Positions 54,448 to 63,849 are shown, numbered from the stretch's first letter. The stretch: DNA of 64,000 bases from Flavobacterium johnsoniae (GCF_001879205.1 NZ_MLFK01000010.1:124001-188000); one strand, 5' to 3'. The notes: a model not told the origin generated them from the sequence alone. A program made the numbers and translations.

Positions 54448-55851
54448 CTAAATAGATTTCAAAATCAAAACCCAGTCATTACCGTCTTCTTTTTTTCCTG
54501 CTGGTTGAAAATTTTGAGTTCCTTTATTATCAAAAGTTCCAATTTTAGTTTTCTTGCCATTTCTTGGATTGTACCAAGCTGCTTCGAATTTATCCCCGGA
54601 AATTTTTCCTAGTTTGGCTTCAATTATTCTTCCGTTGTAGGTGTAAAACAAAGCATATTTTTCTCCTCTTATCACCGGAATGTAATCGTATTTTTCTCCT
54701 TGGTTGACTACTAATGAAACATCTGGAGTTCCTTCTAAAAAGGGAAATTCCTCCATTAGTTTTTTAATATAAACCATCTGCTTTGCTCCTGGTGCATTAA
54801 TGGCTGATGTCCATAGTTTCTTGTTTCCGTACGCTGGTTTATCGCCTTTTCTAAACATCTGCATTACAGCGTTGTGTCCGTACGTATAACCTGCTGCGCC
54901 TGATAAAACTGACCAATATCCGTAACGGCGAATATCATTTGCGGTCCATTTTGGTTGTAGAGTATCGTGGAGTCCGTGCGGAATTGCTTCGTAAGATGGT
55001 TCTCCGTCAAGCGTAGGTTTGGTTGGTTTTAATTCGAAATCTCTAAGCACAAATTTGTAATTGTCTTCTTTGAAATTCGTTTTTATTGAATCCTGATCGT
55101 ATCTCCTGTGTCCTGACTGAAACATATTGAAATCCAGCCATTTTGCGTTGTGAAAATTCTCCGAAGAATCGGTTCTTCCAAACGGGTGAAAAGTCACTAA
55201 TTGGTTTGGATTGTTTGTTTTTAAAGTATTCCCGATGGCGTTCCAGATATCCTGAAATTCATTTCCGTGTGTATCACCGCCATTTAACCAAATTACGTTG
55301 CTTTTGTTTTTATATCTGTCAGCCAAGAATTTAGCATATACAATTGCCTGTTCTTTGCTTACTTTATTTCCTTTAGAAACGTTGGTTCCCCAAACCGGAA
55401 CCATTGCTAAATAAATTCCGTTTTTGCGAGCGACTTCTAATGTATAATCTACGTGATCCCAATAATCGTATTGTTTTGCATCTTTAAAATCATTCCCTGC
55501 AGTAAGCAATGGTTTTGATACGTCTTCATTGATTAAAGCTGGATCGCCATACACGTTAACGGCATTGATGTTGTGCAAAACCATCACCTGAACAACGTTG
55601 AATCCTTTGTCTTTTCTGTCTTTAAAATATTTGTCTACTCCTGCTCTGTCTAATTTTCCGAATGCCAGCCAGCCTGTGTCGCCCAGCCAGAAAAATGGTT
55701 TTTCATCTCCGGTAACAAAATAATGCTGATTTTTAGAAATTTTGATTTCAGGCAGGGCATCTTTTGTTTTGGCAGCCTGCGAAAATCCGCTTTGTGCTGT
55801 CAATAAAAAGCTTGCACTTAGGGCGTATAAATATTTAATTTTCAGATTCAT
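54448..55851 (-). CDS. GH140 apiosidase (DUF4038)
   Basis: Exported 467-residue TIM-barrel enzyme of the DUF4038/GH140 family. Signal peptide ends GFSQA. Family blocks: FFWLGDTGWLAFGKLD, VVQVMVLHNINAVNVYGD and NVIWLNGGDTHGNE, with catalytic candidates Asp193 and Glu284 (PTLDGEPSYEAIPHG). The C-terminal 85 residues form the beta domain usual in this family (GRIIEAKLGKISGDKFEAAW). GH140 cleaves the beta-D-apiose to galacturonate link of rhamnogalacturonan II side chains, so this gene is the best marker of the PUL's substrate. Confidence 0.88.
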   Translation of the reverse strand: MNLKIKYLYALSASFLLTAQSGFSQAAKTKDALPEIKISKNQHYFVTGDEKPFFWLGDTGWLAFGKLDRAGVDKYFKDRKDKGFNVVQVMVLHNINAVNVYGDPALINEDVSKPLLTAGNDFKDAKQYDYWDHVDYTLEVARKNGIYLAMVPVWGTNVSKGNKVSKEQAIVYAKFLADRYKNKSNVIWLNGGDTHGNEFQDIWNAIGNTLKTNNPNQLVTFHPFGRTDSSENFHNAKWLDFNMFQSGHRRYDQDSIKTNFKEDNYKFVLRDFELKPTKPTLDGEPSYEAIPHGLHDTLQPKWTANDIRRYGYWSVLSGAAGYTYGHNAVMQMFRKGDKPAYGNKKLWTSAINAPGAKQMVYIKKLMEEFPFLEGTPDVSLVVNQGEKYDYIPVIRGEKYALFYTYNGRIIEAKLGKISGDKFEAAWYNPRNGKKTKIGTFDNKGTQNFQPAGKKEDGNDWVLILKSI

Positions 55852-55889
55852 TTTGGTTGTATTTTGAATTTATGTTTTTTGATATTTGT

Positions 55890-56058
55890 CACGAATTACA
55901 CTAATTTTCACTAATTTTTTCTTTGCTTTGATTTTTTAGATTTGCGTAAAATATTTTATTCTCGCAGATTTGCTTCGCCAGTTCGCTATCGCTCCGGTGG
56001 CAGATACAGCAGATTTAATTTAAAATTAATTCGTGCAATTCGTGTAATCCTTGGCAAA
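55890..56058. repeat. Composite inverted repeat between GH140 and the beta-helix gene
   Basis: CACGAATTACACTAATTTTC (from 55890) pairs imperfectly with AATTCGTGCAATTCGTGTAA (56029-56047). Inside are CTCGCAGATT, TTCGCTATCGC (55982-55992) flanked by GCCA and TGGC, and ACAGCAGATT. Two word families are therefore mixed in one spacer. Confidence 0.6.
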
Positions 56059-56067
56059 CATTTTCTT

Positions 56068-59000
56068 TTATTTCTTCACTACAAAAAGTACTTTTTCTTT
56101 TATTTCAGCTTGTGGAATTGTTACTTGTTTTCCTCCGCTTACATTGGCTTTTTTGTTGAAAGTTCCTGTTTCTCCGTTTATTGCGTATACTTCAAAAGTT
56201 CCTTTGCTATTTGATAAGTCGATTGTAATATCCTGATCGGTTTTCAGATAAAAAAGATAGCTTTTTCCTTTGTTTTCGAGTTTCCAGAGATTGTCTGAAA
56301 ACGTATTTCCGTCTACTAATTTCATCTCGCTTAAAGCGGTATAAAAGTCTGGAAGCTCGATTTTCGGAATATTTGCTAATGAAGCGCCCGCCATTAAAGC
56401 CGGCCATCCGAATCTTGGCGAACCGTCGGTTGAATATAAAATTACCTTTTCAGGATATTTTTCCCGGTATTCACGCACGGCACGATATACCTGATTATCC
56501 GTTTCTTTTCCGGTTTTTAATTTTCGGGCGTGTTGTCTTGGTGCTAAATTTTTACCGCCTTCTGGTGCGTAAGCCGATCCGTCTTCTTTGTAATACCAAT
56601 AACGAATATCAATGGCATCTACAGTTTTAGCTCTTTTGGCATCATTTAAAATAGCATCCTGAACGTCTTTTGTAGCACTTAAACCAATGATTGCTTTTTT
56701 ACCCCTTTCGTCTTTCCATTTTTGAACTTCGTCCAGCCAGAATTCCATAAAGTGCAGCGGACCTGTATATTCGGCACTTGTTAATTGAATTACGTTGCTG
56801 TTTTCTGCAAAATTCTCCAGCGATTTTCTGATGAAGCCCTGGTGCAATTTTCTTCTTACAGTATTCGTAACATCATAAAACTGCTCTGCCATAAAAATAC
56901 GTTTGTCTCCTGCATACGGCGGCGGTTCTGGAAAACCAGTGCTGTTTATATTGTTGGCCGAACGCCACGGTGAACTTGACCAGTGTGCTCCAGCTTCAAT
57001 AATATTATGCTGAAAATATTGCTGATTGACTAATAATTGCCCATTCGCTTCTGCCGCATTCGCAAAAAGCGACAAACGATCCCAGTACCAATCATTGAAT
57101 TTTGTTAAATCATATTTACTTAATTGATCCCAAGCCAAATCCTGACCGCTTCTGGCAAATGGCTGTTCGTAAAACGGCGGCCAAACATCGGCATCAAAAC
57201 GGCGAACTCTTTCATGATCGTCCATTCTTCTTTCGTACCACAAACCGTAATTGTGCTCTAAAGCAACCATATTATTGGTACTCAAATAATCTGATACTTC
57301 ATTGATATTATCTGTAAATCCGGTTCCGGTTCTTCCCGGAACGAATCTTGTAACATCCGGAACTGATTTAGAAATATCACTATCTCTAAGACTTCCTCTC
57401 CACCACGGCACGCTTAATCTGTTTCCGGCGATTACTTTATTGTCATAAGTAAGCCATCCATTTTTTGTGGTTACTTTTTTATCTGAAATTGTATTTTGTG
57501 TCGAATTTATTTTTAGATCATTCGCATTTTTAAGTCCTGAATTGTTTGTATTGATTGGATTTGCTTTTGAAACTTCTGCAATCCATTCTACTAAACTTTG
57601 CTTTGGAGCGACTGAATTTTTGGTTAATTCGGTGGCAACTTCCATTGTAGGACTTGAAGAAGGTTCTGAACCTAAATCATAAATATGCGGATTGACAGGA
57701 AGTTTTTCCAGTCTGTTTTCTAGTTGTGCATAAAATAAACTTCTTGGTGAAATATGGTTGTTTACGTCTTTCCAGTGCCCGTCTCCAGCCATAATGCCGC
57801 CCCAAGTTCCAAAAGCCCAGTTTTGCGCTGTTGGCGGATTGTAACATTCGATTTTTGATGCTGAAGTTTCCCAAATAACGCTGTTTGCAGCGGTCCATCC
57901 TGCTCCTCTTCCGTTTTGTTCCCTGTTATTGTAGCTTAAAGCGTGGCCGTCTACATAAGAAATTTCAAATAATACGCCTGTTGCCCAGCTTCCAATGGCG
58001 CCGCTGTTATTGAATGGTAAAAATGATTCGCATTGAATAAATACATTTGGTCCTGTTGTACCAAAGCCGCCTACCGTAAAATCGTGGTAGCCGTATTCTG
58101 AATAACAGCGTTGAAATAAGGTCTGCTGTCCTTCTGTATAAAAAGTATGACGTCTAAAACCTGCAATTTCAGAAACGGGTTCGGTGGCAATACAGTCTTC
58201 AACTGTAATTTGCTGTGCCGATTTTAATACCGAAACCGCTCCGCCGGCAAAATGCTTAAAACTGACTTGTTTTACCCAGGTATTTCTTGCGTTTTCAATG
58301 CTGATTCCGAACCATCTGTGTTCTTCGTCTTTTGGTTTTGAAGTATCATAAGCTGATTTCAATAAAATATTTTCGATTCCGATTTGCTCGATTCTTCCCG
58401 ACCATGAATAGGTGTTTACTTTTGCAGTTCCGTAAACATCATCTAAAGCCATTGTTAGTGGAGCATTTAATGTCACTTCATTGCCATTGATTTTGGTTAC
58501 AACTCTGTTCCAGGTAATATCCCAGTCATTTTTTTTCCAGCCAACCCAGCCTGTTTCTGCACCAAAATCATCCATTTTCAACTCTTTAATCCAATTATCG
58601 GTTAAAGGTTTTGTGATGATAATTTCATCTGATGGCTTTAATTTTGAGGTATTTTTTAACTGAATTGTTTTGGTTCCAAGCGACGTATAATTTGTACTGA
58701 ATTCAAAGATTTCACCGAATTTTTTATCGTCAATTCCTAAAATTCTGATTACAGCTTCTCTTTTTAATCCAGTTCCTAAAAGAATGGTTCCGTTTTCATT
58801 ATTACCGCTTCCGCGTAAAATAACGCCTGATTTTTTAATAAATAAAGTACCGCTGATTTTAAAAGTTCCCTTGTCTAAAAGTACTGCTCCGCGAAAACCT
58901 GATTTGTTTGGTTTTAAATTACTTACATAATCAATCGCAGCCTGAATTCTTTGAGTTGCATCTGTTTCTTGTTTTGGAACAAAAATTTTATTCTCGACAT

Positions 59001-59226
59001 TCGGAATTGCTTTTTCTGATGCCATGTATCCTGCATAAGAAAAATCAGGAATTTGGTTTCCTTTATTATCAGTTGTGAAAGAAAGTTTTCCTTCTTTGGT
59101 TTTGATAATGTCCGGGAAATTGGTTTGTGCTGTTGCAAGGCTAATGCTGAAAAGCATCACGAAAGCCGATAAAACTATTTTATCTTTTTGAAGGGAGATT
59201 GTATTTTTTAACTGGATAAAATTCAC
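56068..59226 (-). CDS. Bimodular beta-helix plus TIM-barrel-like exported protein (DUF4955 type)
   Basis: Exported 1052-residue protein. Residues 85-560 resemble a pectate-lyase-3-type right-handed beta-helix (RIQAAIDYVSNLKPNKSGFR, GTFKISGTLFIKKSGVILRG, RQHTF-like FRRHTFYTEGQQTLF). After a linker, residues 600-1000 look like a separate TIM-barrel domain (DVWPPFYEQPFARSGQDLAW, IRYWYYKEDGSAYAPEGG), with a C-terminal beta tail. From memory these parts correspond to DUF4955 and DUF6298, common in pectin PULs. The enzymatic activities are not known to me. The helix half could bind or cleave galacturonan. Confidence 0.7.
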   Translation of the reverse strand: MNFIQLKNTISLQKDKIVLSAFVMLFSISLATAQTNFPDIIKTKEGKLSFTTDNKGNQIPDFSYAGYMASEKAIPNVENKIFVPKQETDATQRIQAAIDYVSNLKPNKSGFRGAVLLDKGTFKISGTLFIKKSGVILRGSGNNENGTILLGTGLKREAVIRILGIDDKKFGEIFEFSTNYTSLGTKTIQLKNTSKLKPSDEIIITKPLTDNWIKELKMDDFGAETGWVGWKKNDWDITWNRVVTKINGNEVTLNAPLTMALDDVYGTAKVNTYSWSGRIEQIGIENILLKSAYDTSKPKDEEHRWFGISIENARNTWVKQVSFKHFAGGAVSVLKSAQQITVEDCIATEPVSEIAGFRRHTFYTEGQQTLFQRCYSEYGYHDFTVGGFGTTGPNVFIQCESFLPFNNSGAIGSWATGVLFEISYVDGHALSYNNREQNGRGAGWTAANSVIWETSASKIECYNPPTAQNWAFGTWGGIMAGDGHWKDVNNHISPRSLFYAQLENRLEKLPVNPHIYDLGSEPSSSPTMEVATELTKNSVAPKQSLVEWIAEVSKANPINTNNSGLKNANDLKINSTQNTISDKKVTTKNGWLTYDNKVIAGNRLSVPWWRGSLRDSDISKSVPDVTRFVPGRTGTGFTDNINEVSDYLSTNNMVALEHNYGLWYERRMDDHERVRRFDADVWPPFYEQPFARSGQDLAWDQLSKYDLTKFNDWYWDRLSLFANAAEANGQLLVNQQYFQHNIIEAGAHWSSSPWRSANNINSTGFPEPPPYAGDKRIFMAEQFYDVTNTVRRKLHQGFIRKSLENFAENSNVIQLTSAEYTGPLHFMEFWLDEVQKWKDERGKKAIIGLSATKDVQDAILNDAKRAKTVDAIDIRYWYYKEDGSAYAPEGGKNLAPRQHARKLKTGKETDNQVYRAVREYREKYPEKVILYSTDGSPRFGWPALMAGASLANIPKIELPDFYTALSEMKLVDGNTFSDNLWKLENKGKSYLFYLKTDQDITIDLSNSKGTFEVYAINGETGTFNKKANVSGGKQVTIPQAEIKEKVLFVVKK

Positions 59227-59253
59227 CTTATTATTTTTTTTTAGACTTTAAAA

Positions 59254-59441
59254 TTAAACCATATGAGTAATATAAGCTCATATAATTTTTAGGTTTGTCT
59301 TTCTCCACAATCTTGTCATTTTTCTATGAAGGAGAAATCTCCGTTAGTTGCTCCACTTGCTGGATAAACTTTGTATTAGTTACTTGCAGAGATTTGCTGC
59401 GCCCGTTCGCTATCGCTCGGGTTTTCTTCGTTGAAATGACA
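59254..59441. repeat. Intergenic repeats before the beta-helix gene
   Basis: TTAAACCATATGAGTAATATAAG (59254-59276) and CTCATATAA form a short hairpin of the AACCATATAAG family. A degenerate copy of the 54276-54373 repeat spans 59314-59441 (TGTCATT...AAGGAGAAATCT and TTCGTTGAAATGACA). CCCG-TTCGCTATCG-CTCGGG lies inside it. The whole spacer is 290 bases and holds no gene. Confidence 0.6.
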
Positions 59442-59516
59442 AACTTTGTGTGTATTCTTTATGTTAAAACCTATCAGATTTAATTTGAGAATAATCTAGT
59501 GACTAAATTTAAGACT

Positions 59517-61223
59517 TTATTGTAATAATCCTTTTAATTTCGCCAATGTATCCGTGTTATTTTCGGTTTTTGTCCAGTCAATTTTATTGTTTGGATCGAT
59601 TCCGTTAAAATATTTCTCGATGTTTGTATATCCGTCTCCGTTTGAATCTTTAACCGCATCTGAAGCATCATTCGGGTTTAACCCAAATTTTTTCTCCCAT
59701 GCATCCGGAATTCCGTCATTATCAGAATCTTTGTATGCTTTTCCTTTGTACTTTGGATAACCTCCCACTTGGTCAGGATGCGTTATAATTCCTTTTTTAT
59801 AAGAATCTGCAGGCAGTCTTCTTTTAATGTATTCTTTTCCAATTGCGTTTTCTAAACCGTCTTTTACTTCAATTTTTCCTGTGCGGACTTGTTTGATGAT
59901 TCTTTCGTCAACTGCATCTCTTTTCGGAATTGTTGCTCCCACATTCGTCAAAACAAAATCATACGCTTCCTGTGCCGGCATGATATTAAACTTTGGCATT
60001 GAGAAAGGTTTTGGCTGTTTTATTGCAGCTAAAAAATCTTTTGTTTGCGCTTCCGGAAGATCTTCTAATTGTACACCGCCATTCCAGTTATCTGCTGTAA
60101 CTTCTGGAGAACCCACGATAAAGTTACCTGAAACATAAGCTCTTCCGTATTGTTTTGGCTCAATGTAGCCAGATTCTGGTTTTACAATTCTGTAACGAAT
60201 TGGCTGATCTGCTGGTGTTATTGGACCTGGTTTGAAGTAATTATTGATGATATTCAGCATCGAACGGTAATCACCTCCGTCAAGGGTACGATTCCACCAA
60301 TTGAATACTACGTTATTGACGAAATTAAAATCGCCGTACATTCCGATAGAAGCATTTCTTGAAATGTTATCTGCCCATAAATTTCGCATAAACGTACTGT
60401 TTAATCCGCCGATTGTACTTCCAAAAGCGTGATTATAAGTATCTAAACCTTCCGAAGAAATGGTATTTTGAATGGTGATGTTACAAGCTGGTAATTTCTC
60501 CAGTTTTGATTTTGCATTAGCTGCGAATTGATGTCTGTATAGCGAAATATTCTCGTCTAATCCCCAGCTTACTGAGCAGTGGTCTACGATAATATTTCCC
60601 ATCGGATTTCCGCCTAATGCATCATCTCTTCTTGTTACTTCGGTTGCACCGCGTCTAAAACGCATGTGTCTGATAATAACGTCATGAGTATCAATTTCTA
60701 AAGTTTCTCCAGCGATGCAAATTCCGTCACCCGGTGCAGTCTGCCCGGCAATTGTAACGTAAGGCGCTCTCATGCTGATTCTTTTTTTCAATTGAATAAT
60801 TCCCGAAACATTAAAAACAATGGTTCTTGCTCCAACCGCTTCGCAGGCTTCACGAAAAGTTCCTTTTCCGCTGTCTTCTAAACTGGTAACTACAAATATT
60901 TTTCCGCCACGTCCGCCTTGTGTGTATGCTCCACCCCCTTCAGCACCCGGAAAAGCCGGAATATCTGCCTGAACAAAATCTTTAGGATAAGATGCCCAAG
61001 GTAAATAAGGCTTTCCTTGTTTTGCCTGCTCCTGAATAATATGATAGTTGCTTGTCCAGATTTCGTTTAGTCTTTTTTCTTCATCTGCTAAAACTGCATC
61101 TGCTTTTTCCTGAACTGGTTTTGGAATTACAGGATATTGCGCATAAGCAGATGATACAAGAGAACAAAATGACAACGCCATAAATGTTCTTTTTAAAGTA
61201 CGGTTGGGGAAAATAGTATGCAT
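59517..61223 (-). CDS. PL1 pectate lyase (first)
   Basis: Exported 568-residue polysaccharide lyase of family PL1. After the signal peptide (FMALSFCSLVSSAYAQ) and a helical stretch, the beta-helix starts at IPAFPGAEGGGAYTQGGRGG. Typical blocks are TIAGQTAPGDGICIAG, VIIRHMRFRRG, IIVDHCSVSWGLDENIS and FMRNLWADN. The C-terminus has Ca2+-binding DSDNDGIPDAWEKKFGLNP and DSNGDGYTNIEKYFNG repeats. It cleaves polygalacturonate by beta-elimination. A paralogue lies at 62108-63817, with a DUF3826 gene between. Confidence 0.92.
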   Translation of the reverse strand: MHTIFPNRTLKRTFMALSFCSLVSSAYAQYPVIPKPVQEKADAVLADEEKRLNEIWTSNYHIIQEQAKQGKPYLPWASYPKDFVQADIPAFPGAEGGGAYTQGGRGGKIFVVTSLEDSGKGTFREACEAVGARTIVFNVSGIIQLKKRISMRAPYVTIAGQTAPGDGICIAGETLEIDTHDVIIRHMRFRRGATEVTRRDDALGGNPMGNIIVDHCSVSWGLDENISLYRHQFAANAKSKLEKLPACNITIQNTISSEGLDTYNHAFGSTIGGLNSTFMRNLWADNISRNASIGMYGDFNFVNNVVFNWWNRTLDGGDYRSMLNIINNYFKPGPITPADQPIRYRIVKPESGYIEPKQYGRAYVSGNFIVGSPEVTADNWNGGVQLEDLPEAQTKDFLAAIKQPKPFSMPKFNIMPAQEAYDFVLTNVGATIPKRDAVDERIIKQVRTGKIEVKDGLENAIGKEYIKRRLPADSYKKGIITHPDQVGGYPKYKGKAYKDSDNDGIPDAWEKKFGLNPNDASDAVKDSNGDGYTNIEKYFNGIDPNNKIDWTKTENNTDTLAKLKGLLQ

Positions 61224-61277
61224 TGAATTGTGTGTGGTTGTAGTTAATAGTTGTAATAGAAAATTTGATGGAAAAAA

Positions 61278-61967
61278 TTATTCTTTTGCAGTCGAATCTT
61301 TTACTTTATTCTTTTCTCTCTGCTCAACACGTTCGTGCCAGTCTTTACTTTCTTTGTTTAGATCGTAACCTTGTTTTGATAAATAGTTGTTGATTCTTCC
61401 TTTATATTTACCAAACCAGCCGTGCTTTTCTTTAGATGAACCACCGTCCATGGCATGTTCTCTTGCTTCTACTAAAGCTTTGTAGATATAGTCTTTTTGT
61501 TCTGCCGTTAAATTTGGAAGCATATCGTTATAACCTGCAACAGTTATAGGAAGCACGCCGTAAGTCATTCCGTCTTTAACTTCAGTAATTTTTTCTTCTG
61601 ACAATTCTTTACCTAATTTTTTAAGGTAAGATTTGTGCAATTTTGCAATTGATTCATCTGCTTTTGATTTCAGTTTATCAATCTTCTCGTTTTGTTTTTC
61701 TTTGGCTAAAGCAGTATCTTCTTTTACTTTTTTGATTTCTGCATCTCTTCCATCTTGAATTTCAGTTAAATCTCTAAACTGCTGTGCAATAATATTTGAA
61801 ACTGCTTTTTCCTTTGCCTCGTTTTTTAAATCTAATTTCGTTACAATTTTTGCAGCTCTTTCGTTTGTAACTTTAACATATTCAGGATCTAAATGCTGCT
61901 GCGCACTTAAAGTTGAAAAGGCAAAAACAAGCGATAATAGACCAATATTTATTCTATTTAGTGCCAT
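61278..61967 (-). CDS. DUF3826 exported protein
   Basis: 229-residue exported protein (signal peptide NIGLLSLVFAFSTLSA). It is mostly helical and highly charged; blocks such as YVKVTNERAAKIVTKLDLKN, YGVLPITVAGYNDMLPNLT and DGGSSKEKHGWFGKYKGRIN identify DUF3826. The family is common beside PL1 genes in pectin PULs, but its role is unknown. Its position between two pectate lyases, with gaps of 54 and 140 bases, suggests a partner for pectin binding or lyase function. Confidence 0.8.
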   Translation of the reverse strand: MALNRINIGLLSLVFAFSTLSAQQHLDPEYVKVTNERAAKIVTKLDLKNEAKEKAVSNIIAQQFRDLTEIQDGRDAEIKKVKEDTALAKEKQNEKIDKLKSKADESIAKLHKSYLKKLGKELSEEKITEVKDGMTYGVLPITVAGYNDMLPNLTAEQKDYIYKALVEAREHAMDGGSSKEKHGWFGKYKGRINNYLSKQGYDLNKESKDWHERVEQREKNKVKDSTAKE

Positions 61968-62034
61968 GATATTTTTATTTATTTGAAAAAATCTTAGAGA
62001 TTCTTAAAGGCTTTATTTTTTAATCTTGCTAACT

Positions 62035-62083
62035 AATCTGCTAAATCTGCGGGCTAATTTTTTTCTCGCAGATTTAGCAGATT
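62035..62083. repeat. Perfect 17-bp inverted repeat of the AATCTGC family
   Basis: AATCTGCTAAATCTGCG (62035-62051) and CGCAGATTTAGCAGATT (62067-62083) match perfectly. It starts 24 bases after the PL1 stop. Each arm is two tandem AATCTGC units nine bases apart. Confidence 0.8.
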
Positions 62084-62107
62084 TGTAGATTTTTATTCTG
62101 ATGTTTC

Positions 62108-63817
62108 TTATTTTAAATCTAGTAAAGGTCTAACTAAAGTTTCTTTGTTATTAGCTAAATCTTTCCAGTTTACTTTTATTGCCGGGTTTACGCCATTGAT
62201 GTAATCTTCAATATTCGAGTATCCGTCTCCGTTTAAATCTCCTTTTGCATCAGATGGATCGTTTGGATTTAAACCGTATTTTTTCTCCCATGCATCCGGC
62301 ATACCGTCTTTGTCTGTATCTAAATAAGGTTTTCCCTTGTATTCAGGATATCCTCCAACTTGAGAAATATCTGTAATGATTCCTTTTTTATAAGAATCCA
62401 TCGGTAAACGTCTGTGTTCGAATTGATAGAATTCTTTTTTCTCTAATCCTTTTGCATATTCAGGAACTCCCGTTTTTACAGTTCTTACGATTCTTTCGTC
62501 AACTTTATCTCTAATTGGCAATGTTGCTCCAACATTTTTAAGAACAAACTCATAAGATTCTTCTGCAGTCATGAATTTATTGAACCAAGGCATTGGGAAT
62601 GGTTTGTCGCTTTTCATTTTTGCAAAATATTCTTTTGCTTCATCGTACGTCATCAATTCACCTTTCTTGTTTTCAAGCTGAATTCCGCCGTCCCAGTTGT
62701 CTTTAGTTACTTTTTCGTTGTTGTTAACCACGTTTCCGTTTACATACGCACGACCGAAAACCATGTACGGCAATTTGCTTCTTCCTGATTCTGGTTTCAA
62801 GATTCTATAGCTGATTGGCTGCGTTAAATCAGTAACCGGACCTGGTTTGTAAAAGTTATTAATGATGTTGTAATTTGCGGTGTAATCTCCACCATCTGTT
62901 GATCTGTTGTACCAGTTAAAAACAACGTTATTTACAAAATTGAAAATTCCGTTCCACCCAATTGAAGGGTTTCTACCGGCATTATTTGCCCACATATTTC
63001 TCATGAAAGAGCAGTTTTCTCCACCTAAAGTACTTCCGAAAGCATGGTTGTAAGTGTCTAATGCTTCTCCAAATAAACTGTTTTGAATTGTAATATTTAC
63101 AGTTCCAACTTTGATGTCTGGATACCCCGGTCCCGGATTGTACATGTGTCTGTAGATTGACATATTTTCGTCTAATCCCCAAGTTGCAGAAACGTGATCG
63201 ATCATGATATTTCCAACGGGATTTCCTCCAATAGCATCATCACGACGACCTACGAAAGTTTCTCCGCGACGGAAACGTACGTGTCTGATAATTACGTCAT
63301 GCGTATCAATCCAAGTTGACTCTCCGGCGATACAAATACCATCACCTGGTGCAGTTTGTCCAGCGATTGTAATGTAAGGTGCACGAATGATTAATGGGCT
63401 TTTAAGTCTGATAATTCCAGCTACATTAAATACTACAATTCTTGCTCCTCCTTTTTCGCAGGCTTCACGCAAAGTACCTGGTCCGCGATCTTCTAAACTT
63501 GTAACGGTGTATACATTTCCTCCGCGACCACCAAATGTGTACATTCCTCCTCCTTCAGCTCCCGGAAAAGCAGGAATTTCTGCCTGAGGTAAATCTGTTG
63601 GACGAGATGCCCACGGAATATATGGTTTTCCATGCTTTGCTTCTTCTTCAATAATCACTAAAGCTTTGGCCCAAGCTTCGTCAGAAAGTCTTGCAGCTTC
63701 TTCTTTAATTGCTTTTTCCTGCGCCTGAACTTCTGGACTTATCTTCGGATATTGAGCAAAACATTTTGCACTTCCCAAAAAAAGCAGAGATGCGATAAAT
63801 AATGCGGAATTTTTCAT
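62108..63817 (-). CDS. PL1 pectate lyase (second)
   Basis: Exported 569-residue PL1 lyase close to 59517-61223. Blocks: IPAFPGAEGGGMYTFGGRGG, TIAGQTAPGDGICIAG, VIIRHVRFRRGETF, IMIDHVSATWGLDENMS and FMRNMWANN, plus C-terminal DTDKDGMPDAWEKKYG and DLNGDGYSNIEDYING Ca2+ repeats. In the motif that reads VDHCS in the other copy, this one has IDHVS, so a cysteine is lost. The longer frame to 63856 adds 13 basic residues before a normal signal peptide (KNSALFIASLLFLGSAKCFA), so I start at 63817. First enzyme gene after SusD. Confidence 0.9.
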   Translation of the reverse strand: MKNSALFIASLLFLGSAKCFAQYPKISPEVQAQEKAIKEEAARLSDEAWAKALVIIEEEAKHGKPYIPWASRPTDLPQAEIPAFPGAEGGGMYTFGGRGGNVYTVTSLEDRGPGTLREACEKGGARIVVFNVAGIIRLKSPLIIRAPYITIAGQTAPGDGICIAGESTWIDTHDVIIRHVRFRRGETFVGRRDDAIGGNPVGNIMIDHVSATWGLDENMSIYRHMYNPGPGYPDIKVGTVNITIQNSLFGEALDTYNHAFGSTLGGENCSFMRNMWANNAGRNPSIGWNGIFNFVNNVVFNWYNRSTDGGDYTANYNIINNFYKPGPVTDLTQPISYRILKPESGRSKLPYMVFGRAYVNGNVVNNNEKVTKDNWDGGIQLENKKGELMTYDEAKEYFAKMKSDKPFPMPWFNKFMTAEESYEFVLKNVGATLPIRDKVDERIVRTVKTGVPEYAKGLEKKEFYQFEHRRLPMDSYKKGIITDISQVGGYPEYKGKPYLDTDKDGMPDAWEKKYGLNPNDPSDAKGDLNGDGYSNIEDYINGVNPAIKVNWKDLANNKETLVRPLLDLK

Positions 63818-63849
63818 GTTAATTTTTCTTTTGGTAATTCTTTTTAAAC

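Noticed and set aside
28282-62107. Reading the repeated spacer words as a CRISPR array or integron-type attachment sites.
   Set aside because: The words are inverted pairs in separate spacers, with no regular repeat-spacer pattern, no cas or integrase gene and no cassette layout.
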